64,000 bases of DNA from an uncultured Bacilli bacterium (GTDB lineage Bacteria; Bacillota_I; Bacilli_A; RF39; UBA660): positions 1 through 64,000 of the forward strand of contig CANRNY010000006.1 of the NCBI GenBank assembly GCA_947632085.1, read 5' to 3'. Positions 26,650 to 36,783 of this stretch are shown here, one piece after another (positions within the stretch are counted from its first letter, which is position 1; each line of letters opens with the position of its first letter). The notes under the pieces are model-generated. The model was not told the origin of the DNA. It saw only the letters and a program-made list of their open reading frames with translations, and made no database searches. A program made the translations under genes and the position numbers.

Positions 26650-27427
26650 CTTCTAGTACAATCTCCTTTATTACTCCATCTAAATCTACTTTGTATTTTC
26701 TATTTAATATATCAACAGAAATTACTTTACCAGAACCAAATTCTGTTTTAACTGTTTGACCAATATTTGGCATACCATTACCACATCTAATATATTCATC
26801 ATCTTCATAAGTTAAACAACATAAAAGACGACCACATAATCCATTAATTTTAGATGGATTTAATGCAATATTTTGATTTTTCGCCATATTCATTGTTACT
26901 GAATCAATATGATTTAAGAATGTTGAGCAACATAATGTTCTACCACATTGACCAATTCCACAAACAGTTCTTGCTTTATCACGTGCCCCAATTTGACGTA
27001 ATTCTATTCTTGTCTTATAAATACCAGCAAGTCTTTTCGCTAATTCTCTAAAATCAACTCTTTCATCAGCAATAAAATTAAATAATAATTGTTTTCTATC
27101 AAGAGTATAAGAAGCATCTAATATATTCATATCTAATTCTAATTCTTTTACTATACTTCTAGCTTTTTTTAAACATTTTTCAGCATCAGCTAAATTTTTT
27201 AAATAAGTATCATAATCTTCATCAGTCGAAACTCTTAAGATATTTTTCATTTCTTCAATAGGAATATTAATCTTTTCATTAATAGCTTTATATATTACTC
27301 TTCCTAATTGAATACCTTTTTCTGTTTCAACAACAACATAACTATTTTTTTCAATCTCTAAGTCTTCTCCATTAAAATAATATATTTTACCTTCAGACTT
27401 TAAAGTAACTCCATAAATATTACTCAT
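26630..27427 (-). CDS. ricT: PSP1-domain protein RicT (YaaT)
   Basis: This 265-aa protein has the PSP1 domain and the cysteine-rich segment VCGIGQCGRTLCCSTF with NGLCGRLLCCLTYED. RicT, with RicA and RicF, forms an iron-sulfur complex that promotes RNase Y cleavage and phosphorelay signalling in sporulation and competence. It overlaps holB by eight bases. Confidence 0.93.
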   Translation of the reverse strand: MSNIYGVTLKSEGKIYYFNGEDLEIEKNSYVVVETEKGIQLGRVIYKAINEKINIPIEEMKNILRVSTDEDYDTYLKNLADAEKCLKKARSIVKELELDMNILDASYTLDRKQLLFNFIADERVDFRELAKRLAGIYKTRIELRQIGARDKARTVCGIGQCGRTLCCSTFLNHIDSVTMNMAKNQNIALNPSKINGLCGRLLCCLTYEDDEYIRCGNGMPNIGQTVKTEFGSGKVISVDILNRKYKVDLDGVIKEIVLEDVESNK

Positions 27428-28250
27428 AATACTCCCTCATTTCAATTACAAACTTATCTAAAATTAAATCTATATTTCCATTACTTCTAATATACTTTAA
27501 TATTTTTTCTACTAATAATATTATTTTTATTATATTATCTGGCGAAACTTCCTTTACAAGTTCTATTTTATCAGTTCTTTGCCCACTATAGCAATCTTTT
27601 AAATAATAAAGCATTGTATTAAAAAATATTTCCCACTCGGTTCTCTCTTTATAATAACCACTCATATGTGTCTTATTATATAGTAAATCTTCATTATTTT
27701 TATATATAGAATTTAAATATAATTTAACATCAATTAATACTTCATCATTAACATTTACTACATCTTCATCATAATTATTATAAAATAACTGACATCTACT
27801 TCTAATAGTAGATATAACATTTTCTTTATTATTAGTTATATAAAATCCTAATATATTATCTTCTGGTTCTTCTAAAAATTTTAGTAAGGCATTTGCTGAT
27901 TCAGTATTAAGTCGATGAGCTTGATTAATAATATAAACATTATATTTAGTAAAAACAGGTATTGTACTAAATTTATTCATTAATTCACTAATTTGATCTC
28001 TTTTAATAAATTGACCATCTGGATTTATTGTAATTAAGCTAGGTAAATTATCGTTATCAATTAAAGTACAAATATTACATTCTTCGGTGCAATCATTACT
28101 ATAATTGAATGGACAATTAATCTCTTTTACTAATTCTAATACATCTTTATAACATCTTTCTAAATCATTAGTTTCAAGCAAAAAAGCATGAGCTAACTTT
28201 CCCTCATGGTATTTTTTTAAAATTTCGTTTTTCATAGTTACTGCGACCAA
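27420..28250 (-). CDS. holB: DNA polymerase III delta prime subunit
   Basis: This 276-aa clamp-loader subunit has CPFNYSNDCTEECNIC (zinc cysteines), ESANALLKFLEEP and STIRSRCQLF (SRC motif). The Walker A loop is missing, as expected for delta prime. A TTG at 28250 (SD GAGGTGG) or ATG at 28235 may be the start. It works with DnaX, encoded in the same run. Confidence 0.9.
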   Translation of the reverse strand: MVAVTMKNEILKKYHEGKLAHAFLLETNDLERCYKDVLELVKEINCPFNYSNDCTEECNICTLIDNDNLPSLITINPDGQFIKRDQISELMNKFSTIPVFTKYNVYIINQAHRLNTESANALLKFLEEPEDNILGFYITNNKENVISTIRSRCQLFYNNYDEDVVNVNDEVLIDVKLYLNSIYKNNEDLLYNKTHMSGYYKERTEWEIFFNTMLYYLKDCYSGQRTDKIELVKEVSPDNIIKIILLVEKILKYIRSNGNIDLILDKFVIEMREYYE

Positions 28251-28266
28251 ATAACCACCTCTATAA

Positions 28267-28449
28267 CTAAATTAAAAACTGAAGCAAAACTAATGCCATA
28301 ATACCAAATATTCCTAAAAAAGAACTTAAACTAATTGTAATCAAATTAATTGGAATAAAGATATTTATTGCACTAAATAATACATTAACACTATAAATAC
28401 CAAATATTCCAAAACAAATCCTCTTTATAACAACCATAACTTTATTCAT
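28267..28449 (-). CDS. bofA: BofA-like inhibitor of pro-sigma-K processing
   Basis: This 60-aa protein has two hydrophobic segments. Its C-terminal pattern IPINLITISLSSFLGIFGIM matches BofA-family proteins, which end in a conserved NxxT...GxxGxxG stretch. AAGGTGAT precedes the ATG. It sits just after recR, the bofA position in Bacillus. BofA holds the SpoIVFB protease inactive until engulfment is complete. The sequence is short, so synteny is an important part of the case. Confidence 0.75.
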   Translation of the reverse strand: MNKVMVVIKRICFGIFGIYSVNVLFSAINIFIPINLITISLSSFLGIFGIMALVLLQFLI

Positions 28450-28486
28450 ATAATCACCTTATTAACTATATGAATAACATAAATAA

Positions 28487-29092
28487 TTATTCTGAAATCT
28501 TCTTACGATCATTTAAAGCACGATCTAAAGTAATTTCATCTAAATAATCAATCTCTGTTCCCATTGGAATTCCATAAGATAAACGAGATATTTCAACGTT
28601 TTTACCTTCAAATATTTTCTTAATATATAAAGTTGTAGTTTCACCTTCAATAGTTGATTTTAACGCAATAATTAATTCTGGCTTATCTAATTTACTAACT
28701 CTTTCTACTAAGCTAGCTAAATTAATATCTTCCGGATTAATATCATCTATAGGAGAAATTAACCCATTTAAAACATGATAAACACCATTATAATTACCTG
28801 CTTTTTCAAAAGCAAAAACACTCTTATAATCTTCTAAAATACAGATAACATTCTTATCTCTTTTCTCATTAGAACAAATATCACATACTTCCTTATCTGT
28901 TATATGACCACAAATAGGACAAGTATGTAAATTATTCTTCGAATCAATCATTGAAGCAGCAAATGTTTCAACATCATCTGTTGATAATTCTAATAAAGAT
29001 AAAGCCATTCTTTCTGCACTTTTTTCACCAATTCCTGGCAATTTACGAAAACAATTAATTAAATCTGCTAATACATCAGGATAACTTTTCAT
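28487..29092 (-). CDS. recR: Recombination protein RecR
   Basis: This 201-aa protein has the helix-hairpin-helix LPGIGEKSAERMAL, a C4 zinc finger (CPICGHITDKEVCDIC) and a Toprim core (ICILEDYKSVFAFEK). It acts with RecO/RecF to load RecA at gaps. Its start abuts the end of ebfC. Confidence 0.96.
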   Translation of the reverse strand: MKSYPDVLADLINCFRKLPGIGEKSAERMALSLLELSTDDVETFAASMIDSKNNLHTCPICGHITDKEVCDICSNEKRDKNVICILEDYKSVFAFEKAGNYNGVYHVLNGLISPIDDINPEDINLASLVERVSKLDKPELIIALKSTIEGETTTLYIKKIFEGKNVEISRLSYGIPMGTEIDYLDEITLDRALNDRKKISE

Positions 29093-29385
29093 TATAATAA
29101 TCCGCCTAATTGGCTACCATAAGCGCCTAAAACGCTTTCAGTTTCTTTATCAATTTTACTCATAGCATCATTAACAGCTATAACAAACATATCTTCAATT
29201 ATTTCCTTATCATCGTTATCTATATCACTTTTAATATTTACTGAAACTAACTTCTTATCACCAGTAAAAACTACTTCAACTAATTCAGAAGTTCCAGTAA
29301 ATTGCTTCTTATTTAATTCATCTTTCTTTTTAGTAATATCTCTTTGCATTTTTTGTGCTTGTTGCATAAGTGCTTGCATATTCAT
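29092..29385 (-). CDS. ebfC: Nucleoid-associated protein EbfC/YaaK
   Basis: This 97-aa protein matches the YbaB/EbfC family: a helical N-terminus (MQALMQQAQKMQRDI), the VEVVFTGDKKLVSVNI core and a C-terminal GAYGSQLGGLL. It forms dimers that bind DNA and sits between dnaX and recR in the universal dnaX-ebfC-recR order. Confidence 0.95.
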   Translation of the reverse strand: MNMQALMQQAQKMQRDITKKKDELNKKQFTGTSELVEVVFTGDKKLVSVNIKSDIDNDDKEIIEDMFVIAVNDAMSKIDKETESVLGAYGSQLGGLL

Positions 29386-29402
29386 AATATATTTCCCTCT
29401 TT

Positions 29403-31109
29403 CTAATTTTCTATTTCATAACTTCCAAAGATATCCATTGCTACAGACTCTGTTTCATCTAATTCAACATTCTGTTGATTATCTTCAGAAATAGAAGAAT
29501 CAATTTCTTCTTCTATATAATTATATTTTATTTTATTCTTTAAATTAAATCTATACTTTTCTGTCTCTTTTTTCCACAAATCCTCATTTATAGCAGCAAA
29601 TTTCAAATTATTTCCCGAAAATTCATGATAATAATTTTGTAAATCATAAATTGACTTGTTAATAAGTTCGTTAGTTGAATCAATCTTACTTTGAATTAAT
29701 ACATATTGATTTGAAGCAGCTAAAACAGTAGTATCTGCTAACAAAGAAATCAAATTACGATCCTTATTCATCAAATAATTCATAAAATCTACCCATATTG
29801 CTGACAACTCATTCTTTACTTTTTTAGAAGCATCTACAAAACAATTATTAATTCTTACTTCAACATCAATTTTAGGCAAATTATCAATCTTTTCTTCTGG
29901 TTCTACTTCAATATTATCATCTTGAGAAACATCTTCTTCCACATCATCGACTTCTGAATCAGTATTATTGGTTTCGGATTTGTCATTAGATTTCTCCTCA
30001 ATATTATTTCCCAAACTAGATTTATCCTCATTATTTAATTTATTTCCCAAATCAACATTTTTTGATTTTTTGTTGCTTTTATTTCCCGCATTAACATACT
30101 TTAATAAAACTATTTCAATCAAAGTATAAGGATCAATATTCAAATTAACATTAGATAAACATTCATTTAAATCAAATATCAAACCATATACATCATCAAA
30201 CGATATAATATGAGAAGCCGTACCAGATTTAATTTCAATCGCTATACGACGTAACTCAGCAATTAACTTCTCAATAAATACAGAATAATTAGTACCACTT
30301 TCCCTAATATTTCCCAAAATATCTAGCAAATTGCTAATTTCATTTTCTTCAATACTTGTTAATAACTCATCAATTCTTTTAACAGAAACACTGCCAAAAT
30401 AATTAGATACTAGTTCAAGACTAATCTCTTCATCATCGTTTGCTAATTGATCAAGCATACCTAAAGCATCACGCATTCCACCAGCTGAAATCAATGCAAT
30501 CTCCTCTAATGCCTCATCAGTAATCTTAATTTTTTCTTCAGTACAAACATATTTTAATCTGTTAATAAGTGCATCCTTATTAACTGGCTTAAAATCAAAC
30601 CTTTGACATCTAGATAAAATCGTAATTGGAACCTTCTGAATATCCGTTGTTGCTAAAATAAAAACAACATGAGATGGTGGTTCTTCTAACGTCAACAACA
30701 AAGCATTAAATGCATTATCAGTAAGCATATGAACTTCATCTATAATATAAACCTTATACTTAGATGATGAAGGAACTAACTTAACATTATTAATTAACTC
30801 CCTAATCTGATCTACACCATTATTAGATGCTGCATCAATCTCTATAATATCAGGACTTTCCTTAAAAGAAAGACAACTACTACATTCATTACATGGATTT
30901 CCATCAACTGGATGCTCACAGTTTAATGCTTTAGCAAAAATCTTAGCTGAACTCGTTTTACCAGTTCCTCTTGGACCAGTAAAAATATATGCATGAGCGT
31001 GTTTACCGCTAATTATAGCGTTCTTAAGCATCTCAACTGTATAATCTTGACCTACTACATTATCAAAGTCATCTGGGCGATATTTTCTATATAAAACTTT
31101 ATAATTCAT
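29403..31109 (-). CDS. dnaX: DNA polymerase III gamma/tau subunit
   Basis: This 568-aa clamp-loader ATPase starts at 31109 behind GGAGGG. It has Walker A GPRGTGKTSSAK, zinc cysteines CEHPVDGNPCNECSSC, YIIDEVHML and SRCQRFDF. An acidic Asn/Ser-rich linker (about 345-425) joins the AAA+ core to the tau tail. The linker repeats Leu-Gly-Asn-(Asn/Lys), encoded by TTGGGAAATAA, which equals a Noc half-site. Confidence 0.95.
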   Translation of the reverse strand: MNYKVLYRKYRPDDFDNVVGQDYTVEMLKNAIISGKHAHAYIFTGPRGTGKTSSAKIFAKALNCEHPVDGNPCNECSSCLSFKESPDIIEIDAASNNGVDQIRELINNVKLVPSSSKYKVYIIDEVHMLTDNAFNALLLTLEEPPSHVVFILATTDIQKVPITILSRCQRFDFKPVNKDALINRLKYVCTEEKIKITDEALEEIALISAGGMRDALGMLDQLANDDEEISLELVSNYFGSVSVKRIDELLTSIEENEISNLLDILGNIRESGTNYSVFIEKLIAELRRIAIEIKSGTASHIISFDDVYGLIFDLNECLSNVNLNIDPYTLIEIVLLKYVNAGNKSNKKSKNVDLGNKLNNEDKSSLGNNIEEKSNDKSETNNTDSEVDDVEEDVSQDDNIEVEPEEKIDNLPKIDVEVRINNCFVDASKKVKNELSAIWVDFMNYLMNKDRNLISLLADTTVLAASNQYVLIQSKIDSTNELINKSIYDLQNYYHEFSGNNLKFAAINEDLWKKETEKYRFNLKNKIKYNYIEEEIDSSISEDNQQNVELDETESVAMDIFGSYEIEN

Positions 31110-31138
31110 ATACAAACCCTCCTGTTGATAATTATACC

Positions 31139-31164
31139 ATAAAAAAAGAGGTAATTACCTCATA
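31139..31164 (-). terminator. Terminator or attenuator between tadA and dnaX
   Basis: GAGGTA-ATT-ACCTC with T7 on the minus strand overlaps the tadA stop. Confidence 0.8.
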
Positions 31165-31586
31165 TTATTAAAAAAATTCAACAACATTCCTTCAAAATAA
31201 CTCTTCTGATCATCATAACCATCAATCATCTTCTTATTTACCTCAACATTACAAGAAACATCTTGATTTTTTTGGGAAATAAAAAAATAAACTTCATCAA
31301 TTCTACTCTTAGAAATAACCATCGAACACATATCACATGGTTCTAATACAACAACCATCTTATAACCATCTAAACGCCAATCCTTAAGCTTCTTTTCAGC
31401 CTTCAAAATAGCTATAATTTCAGCATGACCTAAAACATTAAAACTTCTTTGACGATTATTACAAGCATGAGAAACAATATGACCACCTTGATCTAAAATA
31501 ACTGCACTAACTGGAATCTCGCCCTTTTTTCTAGCCTGTTCTGCATCCTTAATTAATATATTTAAAACCTTTTCATCTAACTTCAT
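31155..31586 (-). CDS. tadA: tRNA-specific adenosine deaminase TadA
   Basis: This 143-aa zinc deaminase starts at 31586. The catalytic motifs are HAEIIAI (His and Glu) and PCDMC (two Cys ligands). It converts the wobble A34 of tRNA-Arg(ACG) to inosine. It lies directly downstream of the SRP RNA gene and upstream of dnaX, as in Bacillus. Confidence 0.92.
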   Translation of the reverse strand: MKLDEKVLNILIKDAEQARKKGEIPVSAVILDQGGHIVSHACNNRQRSFNVLGHAEIIAILKAEKKLKDWRLDGYKMVVVLEPCDMCSMVISKSRIDEVYFFISQKNQDVSCNVEVNKKMIDGYDDQKSYFEGMLLNFFNNMR

Positions 31587-31599
31587 ATAAATACTCCAT

Positions 31600-31680
31600 A
31601 AAAAAACGTGCACACAAACAGAGATTGATGTGGCTGCTACCTTCCAGTCCTGACCAGGTTACAATATATTTGTTGCACGT
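31600..31680 (-). ncRNA. ffs: Signal recognition particle RNA, short form
   Basis: On the minus strand the conserved hairpin tip GGTCAGGACTGGAAGGTAGC (Ffh/SRP54-binding domain) lies in a rod closed by ACGTGCA and TGCACGT, followed by T7. The RNA is only about 75 nt. It therefore has domain IV but no Alu domain, unlike the 270-nt B. subtilis scRNA and like those of Mollicutes and E. coli. Confidence 0.93.
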
Positions 31681-31724
31681 ATAGATAATAACAAAAAAAC
31701 ATAATTAAATCAACTATATATCTA

Positions 31725-31740
31725 AGTTTCACGTGAAACA
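31725..31740. other. parS site 1
   Basis: AGTTTCACGTGAAACA differs from the consensus parS TGTTTCACGTGAAACA at one position. parS is the ParB (Spo0J) nucleation site in origin segregation. Confidence 0.92.
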
Positions 31741-31771
31741 TTATACACTTTTCTAAAATAATTATTAACAA

Positions 31772-31787
31772 TGTTCCACGTGAAACA
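31772..31787. other. parS site 2
   Basis: TGTTCCACGTGAAACA, one mismatch to the consensus. Confidence 0.92.
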
Positions 31788-31852
31788 TATTCACAGGCAT
31801 TTTAATATACAAACAAATAAAAAACAAATTAAAATAACAACTAAATAAATAT

Positions 31853-31868
31853 AGTTTCACGTGAAACC
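31853..31868. other. parS site 3
   Basis: AGTTTCACGTGAAACC, two terminal mismatches; the inner 14 bp palindrome is perfect. Confidence 0.88.
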
Positions 31869-31936
31869 TTATCAACAAATAAATTTAACAATTTTAAAAT
31901 AATAAATAAATTGCTTAGATTAAATAATTAATTATG

Positions 31937-32001
<65 letters not shown>

Positions 32002-32040
32002 ATATTCAAAATAATTAATTTTTATATTTTATAAAATTAA

Positions 32041-32056
32041 TGTTTCACGTGGAACA
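32041..32056. other. parS site 4
   Basis: TGTTTCACGTGGAACA, one mismatch to the consensus. Confidence 0.92.
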
Positions 32057-32087
32057 TTTATTCACAATTAATTTCTTAAATAAACAT

Positions 32088-32147
32088 TAAAAAATAGGAA
32101 ATGAGATTAATAACCTATCATTAATTATTAACTCGTTTCCTATTTTA
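32088..32147 (-). terminator. Long hairpin terminator downstream of gyrA
   Basis: Arms of about 23 bases (AAAATAGGAAATGAGATTAA against TTAACTCGTTTCCTATTTT) pair with two mismatches, then T6 on the minus strand. It lies about 130 nt beyond the gyrA stop, past a parS and a Noc site. Confidence 0.75.
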
Positions 32148-32176
32148 ATTTATTATATTTTTAAATAAACCCTTTT

Positions 32177-32190
32177 ATTTCCCGGGAAAT
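32177..32190. other. Perfect Noc-binding palindrome
   Basis: ATTTCCCGGGAAAT, identical to the B. subtilis NBS consensus, 54 bp from parS site 5. Confidence 0.85.
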
Positions 32191-32243
32191 ATTCTAAAAT
32201 ACATTTACAAAAATAACATATTTTTTATTAAATTAACATCAAA

Positions 32244-32259
32244 TGTTTCACGTGAAACA
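32244..32259. other. parS site 5 (perfect)
   Basis: TGTTTCACGTGAAACA matches the consensus at all 16 positions. The whole 31690-32279 stretch holds no gene: five parS, one Noc site, the ATAA repeat and the gyrA terminator account for it. Confidence 0.96.
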
Positions 32260-32279
32260 TCAAATATAGTTGTTAATTA

Positions 32280-34859
32280 TTAAATTTCATTATCAGAATC
32301 AGATTCGTTATTATTTCCCAAGTCGTCAGAGTTTTCTTCTTCTAAATTATTTCCCAAATCATCATTTATTATATTATTTCCCAAAACTTCATCTTGAATA
32401 TTGCCTTGATTGTTGATAACTTCATCTTGAGAACTTTCCTCTACTTCTTTCTCTTTATCAACTAAACAAATAGTAGCTACAGTATGCTCTTCTTTTAATC
32501 TAATTAATCTAACACCTTGAGTAACACGACCAAGAGTATTAATATTCTCAGTACCCATACGCATTACCATACCAGCGTCTGTAATAATAACTAAATCAGT
32601 ATCTGGACGAGCAATCTTAAATGATGCAATATCACCATTCTTTTCCGTAATACTTAAGGCTTTAACACCCTTACTACCACGCTTAGTCTCACGGTAATCA
32701 CGAACAGATGTTTGTTTGCCATAACCCTTAACAGTTACAATAATAACATTATCATCATCTGAAGCAATTTCAGCACCAATACACTTAGCATCTCCAAGTT
32801 CAATACCTTTAACTCCAGATGCTGTTCTACCCATTATACGAACATCATTTTCATTAAATTTAACCATTCTACCACTACTAGATCCTAATAATACAAAATT
32901 ATTTCCCGTAGTCTTTCGAACAGCAATTAACTCATCTTCTTCCTTAAGAGTAATACAAATCTTACCACCACTTCTAATACTATCAAATTCAGAAATAGCA
33001 GTACGTTTAACTAATCCTGACTTCGTCACAAATAATAAATTATCAATATCTTCATCAGCAGATAACTTAATAATTGAATTAATCATTTCATCCTTCTCTA
33101 AAGGTAACAAATTAACCATTGGTAAACCTTTAGATTGTCTACTAAATTCAGGTATTTCATAACCTTTTAATCTATAAACCTTACCTTTATTAGTAAAGAA
33201 TAATACATGATCATGCGTTTGAATATTAATCATTTGTTCAACAAAATCTTCTTCATTTGTTGCCATACCTTTAATACCAACGCCACCTCTATTTTGCGCT
33301 TTAAACGTATCAGATGTTGTTCTCTTAATATAACCTTTATGCGTTAAAGCAATCATAACATCTTCATTAGGAATTAATGATTCATCTTCGATATAATCAA
33401 TAGCTGTCATATCAATATGTGTTCTTCTATCATCAGCGAATTTATTCTTAATTTCTGTCATTTCTTCTTTAATTATATTAAGAACTTTCTCTTCACTAGC
33501 TAAAATAGCTCTTAATTCATCAATTTCCTTCATTAATTCAGCTAATTCAGCTTCAATCTTATCTCTTTCTAATCCTGTTAAACGACGTAATCTCATTTCC
33601 AAAATAGCTTGAGCCTGGATTTCAGTAAGTCCAAATCTATCCATCAAACCATTTTGTGCATCTTCATCACTATTTGAATTACGTATCAATTTAACTACTT
33701 CATCAATATTATCTAAAGCAATCTTTAAACCCTCTAAAATATGAGCTCTTTTTTCTGCTTTATCTAAATTAAATCTTGTTCTTCTAATAATTATTTCTTT
33801 TTGATAATCAATATATTTAGAAATAATATCTTTTAAACCTAATGTTTTAGGAACACCTTGATCTAACATCAAGAATATTATTCCAAAATTTGCTTGAAAA
33901 TCAGTATGTTTATAAAGTTGATTTAATATTACTTGTGGATTAGCATCCTTTTTTAAAGTGATAGTAATCTTAACCCCATCTTTTAAATCAGTATGATAAT
34001 CAGTAATTCCATCAATAACTTTATTATGAACCAAATCAGCTACCTTATTTTTTAAATCTAATGTATTAATTCCATAAGGTACTTCAGTAACTACAATATA
34101 ATGTCTACCATTTTTTTCTTCAATCGTCGCTTTACTTCTAATTGTAATACTTCCACGACCAATTTCATAAGCTTTCTTAATTCCTGAATTACCTAATATA
34201 ATACCACCTGTCGGAAAATCAGGACCAGGTATATACTTCATTAATTCTTCTAAAGTAATCTCTGGATTATCAATATAAGCAATACATCCATCTATTACTT
34301 CACCTAAATTATGAGGTGGAATATTAGTTGCCATACCAACTGCAATTCCCATTGTACCATTAACTAATATATTAGGAAATCTAGATGGTAAGATCGCTGG
34401 TTCTTTTTCTGAATCATCGAAGTTTGGAATCATATCAACAGTATCTTTGTTAATATCTCTTAATAATTCTAATGATATTTTAGAAAGTCTTGATTCTGTA
34501 TAACGCATAGCTGCTGCTCCATAACCTTCAATATTACCAAAGTTACCATGACCATCAACTAACATACAACGATAAGAGAAGTCCTGAGCCATTCTAACCA
34601 TCGCTTCATAAATACTTGAATCTCCATGTGGATGGTATTTACCCATTACATCTCCAACTATTCTAGCACTCTTTTTATGAGGTTTATCAGGTGTATATCC
34701 AGATTCATACATTGAATATAAAATTCTTCTGTGAACAGGTTTAAGACCATCTCTTAAATCTGGTAAAGCACGAGCTACTATAACACTCATTGAATAATCT
34801 AAGAAAGAATCTCTAACCTCTTTAACTATGTTATTTTGTTCTAATCTATCCACAACCAT
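32280..34859 (-). CDS. gyrA: DNA gyrase subunit A
   Basis: This 859-aa protein has the catalytic Tyr in [11 protein letters not shown] and a six-bladed C-terminal DNA-wrapping domain with a GyrA box variant QNRGGVG. With GyrB it introduces negative supercoils and is the fluoroquinolone target. A GTG at 34853 has better Shine-Dalgarno spacing than the ATG at 34859. An extra acidic tail of about 45 residues repeats Leu-Gly-Asn-Asn three times, each encoded by the same 12 bases TTGGGAAATAAT, a Noc half-site. Confidence 0.96.
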   Translation of the reverse strand: MVVDRLEQNNIVKEVRDSFLDYSMSVIVARALPDLRDGLKPVHRRILYSMYESGYTPDKPHKKSARIVGDVMGKYHPHGDSSIYEAMVRMAQDFSYRCMLVDGHGNFGNIEGYGAAAMRYTESRLSKISLELLRDINKDTVDMIPNFDDSEKEPAILPSRFPNILVNGTMGIAVGMATNIPPHNLGEVIDGCIAYIDNPEITLEELMKYIPGPDFPTGGIILGNSGIKKAYEIGRGSITIRSKATIEEKNGRHYIVVTEVPYGINTLDLKNKVADLVHNKVIDGITDYHTDLKDGVKITITLKKDANPQVILNQLYKHTDFQANFGIIFLMLDQGVPKTLGLKDIISKYIDYQKEIIIRRTRFNLDKAEKRAHILEGLKIALDNIDEVVKLIRNSNSDEDAQNGLMDRFGLTEIQAQAILEMRLRRLTGLERDKIEAELAELMKEIDELRAILASEEKVLNIIKEEMTEIKNKFADDRRTHIDMTAIDYIEDESLIPNEDVMIALTHKGYIKRTTSDTFKAQNRGGVGIKGMATNEEDFVEQMINIQTHDHVLFFTNKGKVYRLKGYEIPEFSRQSKGLPMVNLLPLEKDEMINSIIKLSADEDIDNLLFVTKSGLVKRTAISEFDSIRSGGKICITLKEEDELIAVRKTTGNNFVLLGSSSGRMVKFNENDVRIMGRTASGVKGIELGDAKCIGAEIASDDDNVIIVTVKGYGKQTSVRDYRETKRGSKGVKALSITEKNGDIASFKIARPDTDLVIITDAGMVMRMGTENINTLGRVTQGVRLIRLKEEHTVATICLVDKEKEVEESSQDEVINNQGNIQDEVLGNNIINDDLGNNLEEENSDDLGNNNESDSDNEI

Positions 34860-34866
34860 TCACCTC

Positions 34867-36780
34867 CTAAGCATCCAAATTTTGTACAAATACAGCATTT
34901 TCTTCTATAAATGTTCTTCTAGGTTCTACTTCATCACCCATTAATTTAGAGAATACTTCATCAGCTGCTCTTGTATCTTCTAATGTAATTTGTCTTAATA
35001 CACGTTTTTCAATATCCATTGTTGTTTCATTTAATTCTTCAGCATCCATTTCTCCTAAACCTTTCATACGTAAAATATCTCTCTTAGTTTCAGGTTTTAA
35101 TGTCGCTAAATATTCATCTCTTTCTTTTTCATTTAAAACATATTTAATTGTTTGACCATGTTTAATACAGAAAAGAGGTGGTTGTGCAGCATATACATGT
35201 CCTGCCTCAACAATTGGTCTAAAGAATCTATAGAATAATGTTAATAATAATACTCTAATATGTGCACCATCGACATCGGCATCAGTCATAATAATGATTT
35301 TGTCATATCTTAATTTAGATAAATCAAACTCATCGCCAATACCAGTACCAAATGCAGTAATAATAGTTCTAATTTCTTCATTATTTAAAGCTCTATCTAA
35401 TCTAGCTTTTTCAACATTTAGTATTTTACCTCTTAACGGAAGAATAGCTTGTGTCATACTATTACGACCTTTAATTGCTGAACCACCAGCTGAATCTCCC
35501 TCGACGATAAATATTTCACATTCAGATGGATCTTTACTCTTACAATCAGATAATTTTCCATAGAAATTAGTAATATCTAAATCACCTTTACGACGAGTTA
35601 ATTCTCTAGCTTTTTTAGCTGCTAATCTAGCTCTTGATGCTGTCATAGATTTTTCAATTATAGTTTTAGCTTCTTCAGGATTTTCAAGTAAGAATCTTTC
35701 TAATCCTTCACTAAATACATCATCAGCAATCTTTCTAACTTCAGCATTACCAAGTTTTGTTTTAGTTTGTCCTTCAAATTGTGGATCTGGATGTTTACAA
35801 GATATAATCATTGTTAATCCTTCTCTAACATCATCACCAGTTAAAGGATCATCATTATCTTTTAATAATTTAGCATTTTTAGCATAGTTGTTAATAATTC
35901 TTGTTAAAGCTCTTTTAACTCCATCCTCATGAGTTCCACCTTCATAAGTACTAATGTTATTTGTAAACGAATATAAACAAGAATTATAATCTTCATTATA
36001 TTGGAAAGCAACTTCAATTGAAATATTATCTTCTTGACCTTCTACATAAACAACATCTTCATGAATTACTTTTTTGTTTTTATTTAGTTTTTTAACAAAT
36101 TCAATAATTCCACCATTATATACGAATTCTTGTTTCTTTTCGTCTTCTCTTAAATCTTCTAAAATAATCCTTAAACCTTTATTTAAGAAAGCTAATTCTT
36201 CTAATCTCGTTGCTAATGTTTCATAATTATACACAGTAGTTTCTTTAAATATTGTAGGATCAGCTTTAAATGTAACAGTTGTACCAGTTCTTTCAGGATC
36301 ACAATCTTCAATTATTTTTAATGGTTCTACAGGATGTCCACCATTTTCAAATCTTTGATAATATACATGTCCTTCTCTATAAACTCTAACTTCTAACCAA
36401 GCAGATAAAGCATTAACAACCGAAGCTCCTACACCATGTAAGCCACCAGATACTTTATATCCGCCGCCACCAAATTTACCTCCAGCATGAAGTACTGTAA
36501 AAATCGTTTCAATTGTTGATAAACCAGTTTTAGCATTCATACCAGTTGGCATTCCACGACCATCATCTTTAACTGTAATTATATTTCCTTTTTCGATAAT
36601 TACTTCGATATCATCACAATAACCAGCTAATGCTTCATCTACAGCATTATCAACAATCTCCCATACTAAATGGTGAAGTCCTCTTTCACTAGTGGTACCA
36701 ATATACATACCAGGTCTTTTTCTAACAGCTTCTAAACCCTCTAGAACTTGAATATCACTATCATTGTATTCTTCCTTCAT
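34867..36780 (-). CDS. gyrB: DNA gyrase subunit B
   Basis: This 637-aa GHKL ATPase/Toprim protein has the ATP lid [22 protein letters not shown] and [10 protein letters not shown]. It pairs with gyrA seven bases downstream. Length and motifs are normal for Firmicutes; the pair distinguishes gyrase from topoisomerase IV by the recF-gyrB-gyrA context. Confidence 0.97.
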   Translation of the reverse strand: MKEEYNDSDIQVLEGLEAVRKRPGMYIGTTSERGLHHLVWEIVDNAVDEALAGYCDDIEVIIEKGNIITVKDDGRGMPTGMNAKTGLSTIETIFTVLHAGGKFGGGGYKVSGGLHGVGASVVNALSAWLEVRVYREGHVYYQRFENGGHPVEPLKIIEDCDPERTGTTVTFKADPTIFKETTVYNYETLATRLEELAFLNKGLRIILEDLREDEKKQEFVYNGGIIEFVKKLNKNKKVIHEDVVYVEGQEDNISIEVAFQYNEDYNSCLYSFTNNISTYEGGTHEDGVKRALTRIINNYAKNAKLLKDNDDPLTGDDVREGLTMIISCKHPDPQFEGQTKTKLGNAEVRKIADDVFSEGLERFLLENPEEAKTIIEKSMTASRARLAAKKARELTRRKGDLDITNFYGKLSDCKSKDPSECEIFIVEGDSAGGSAIKGRNSMTQAILPLRGKILNVEKARLDRALNNEEIRTIITAFGTGIGDEFDLSKLRYDKIIIMTDADVDGAHIRVLLLTLFYRFFRPIVEAGHVYAAQPPLFCIKHGQTIKYVLNEKERDEYLATLKPETKRDILRMKGLGEMDAEELNETTMDIEKRVLRQITLEDTRAADEVFSKLMGDEVEPRRTFIEENAVFVQNLDA

Positions 36781-36783
36781 ATA

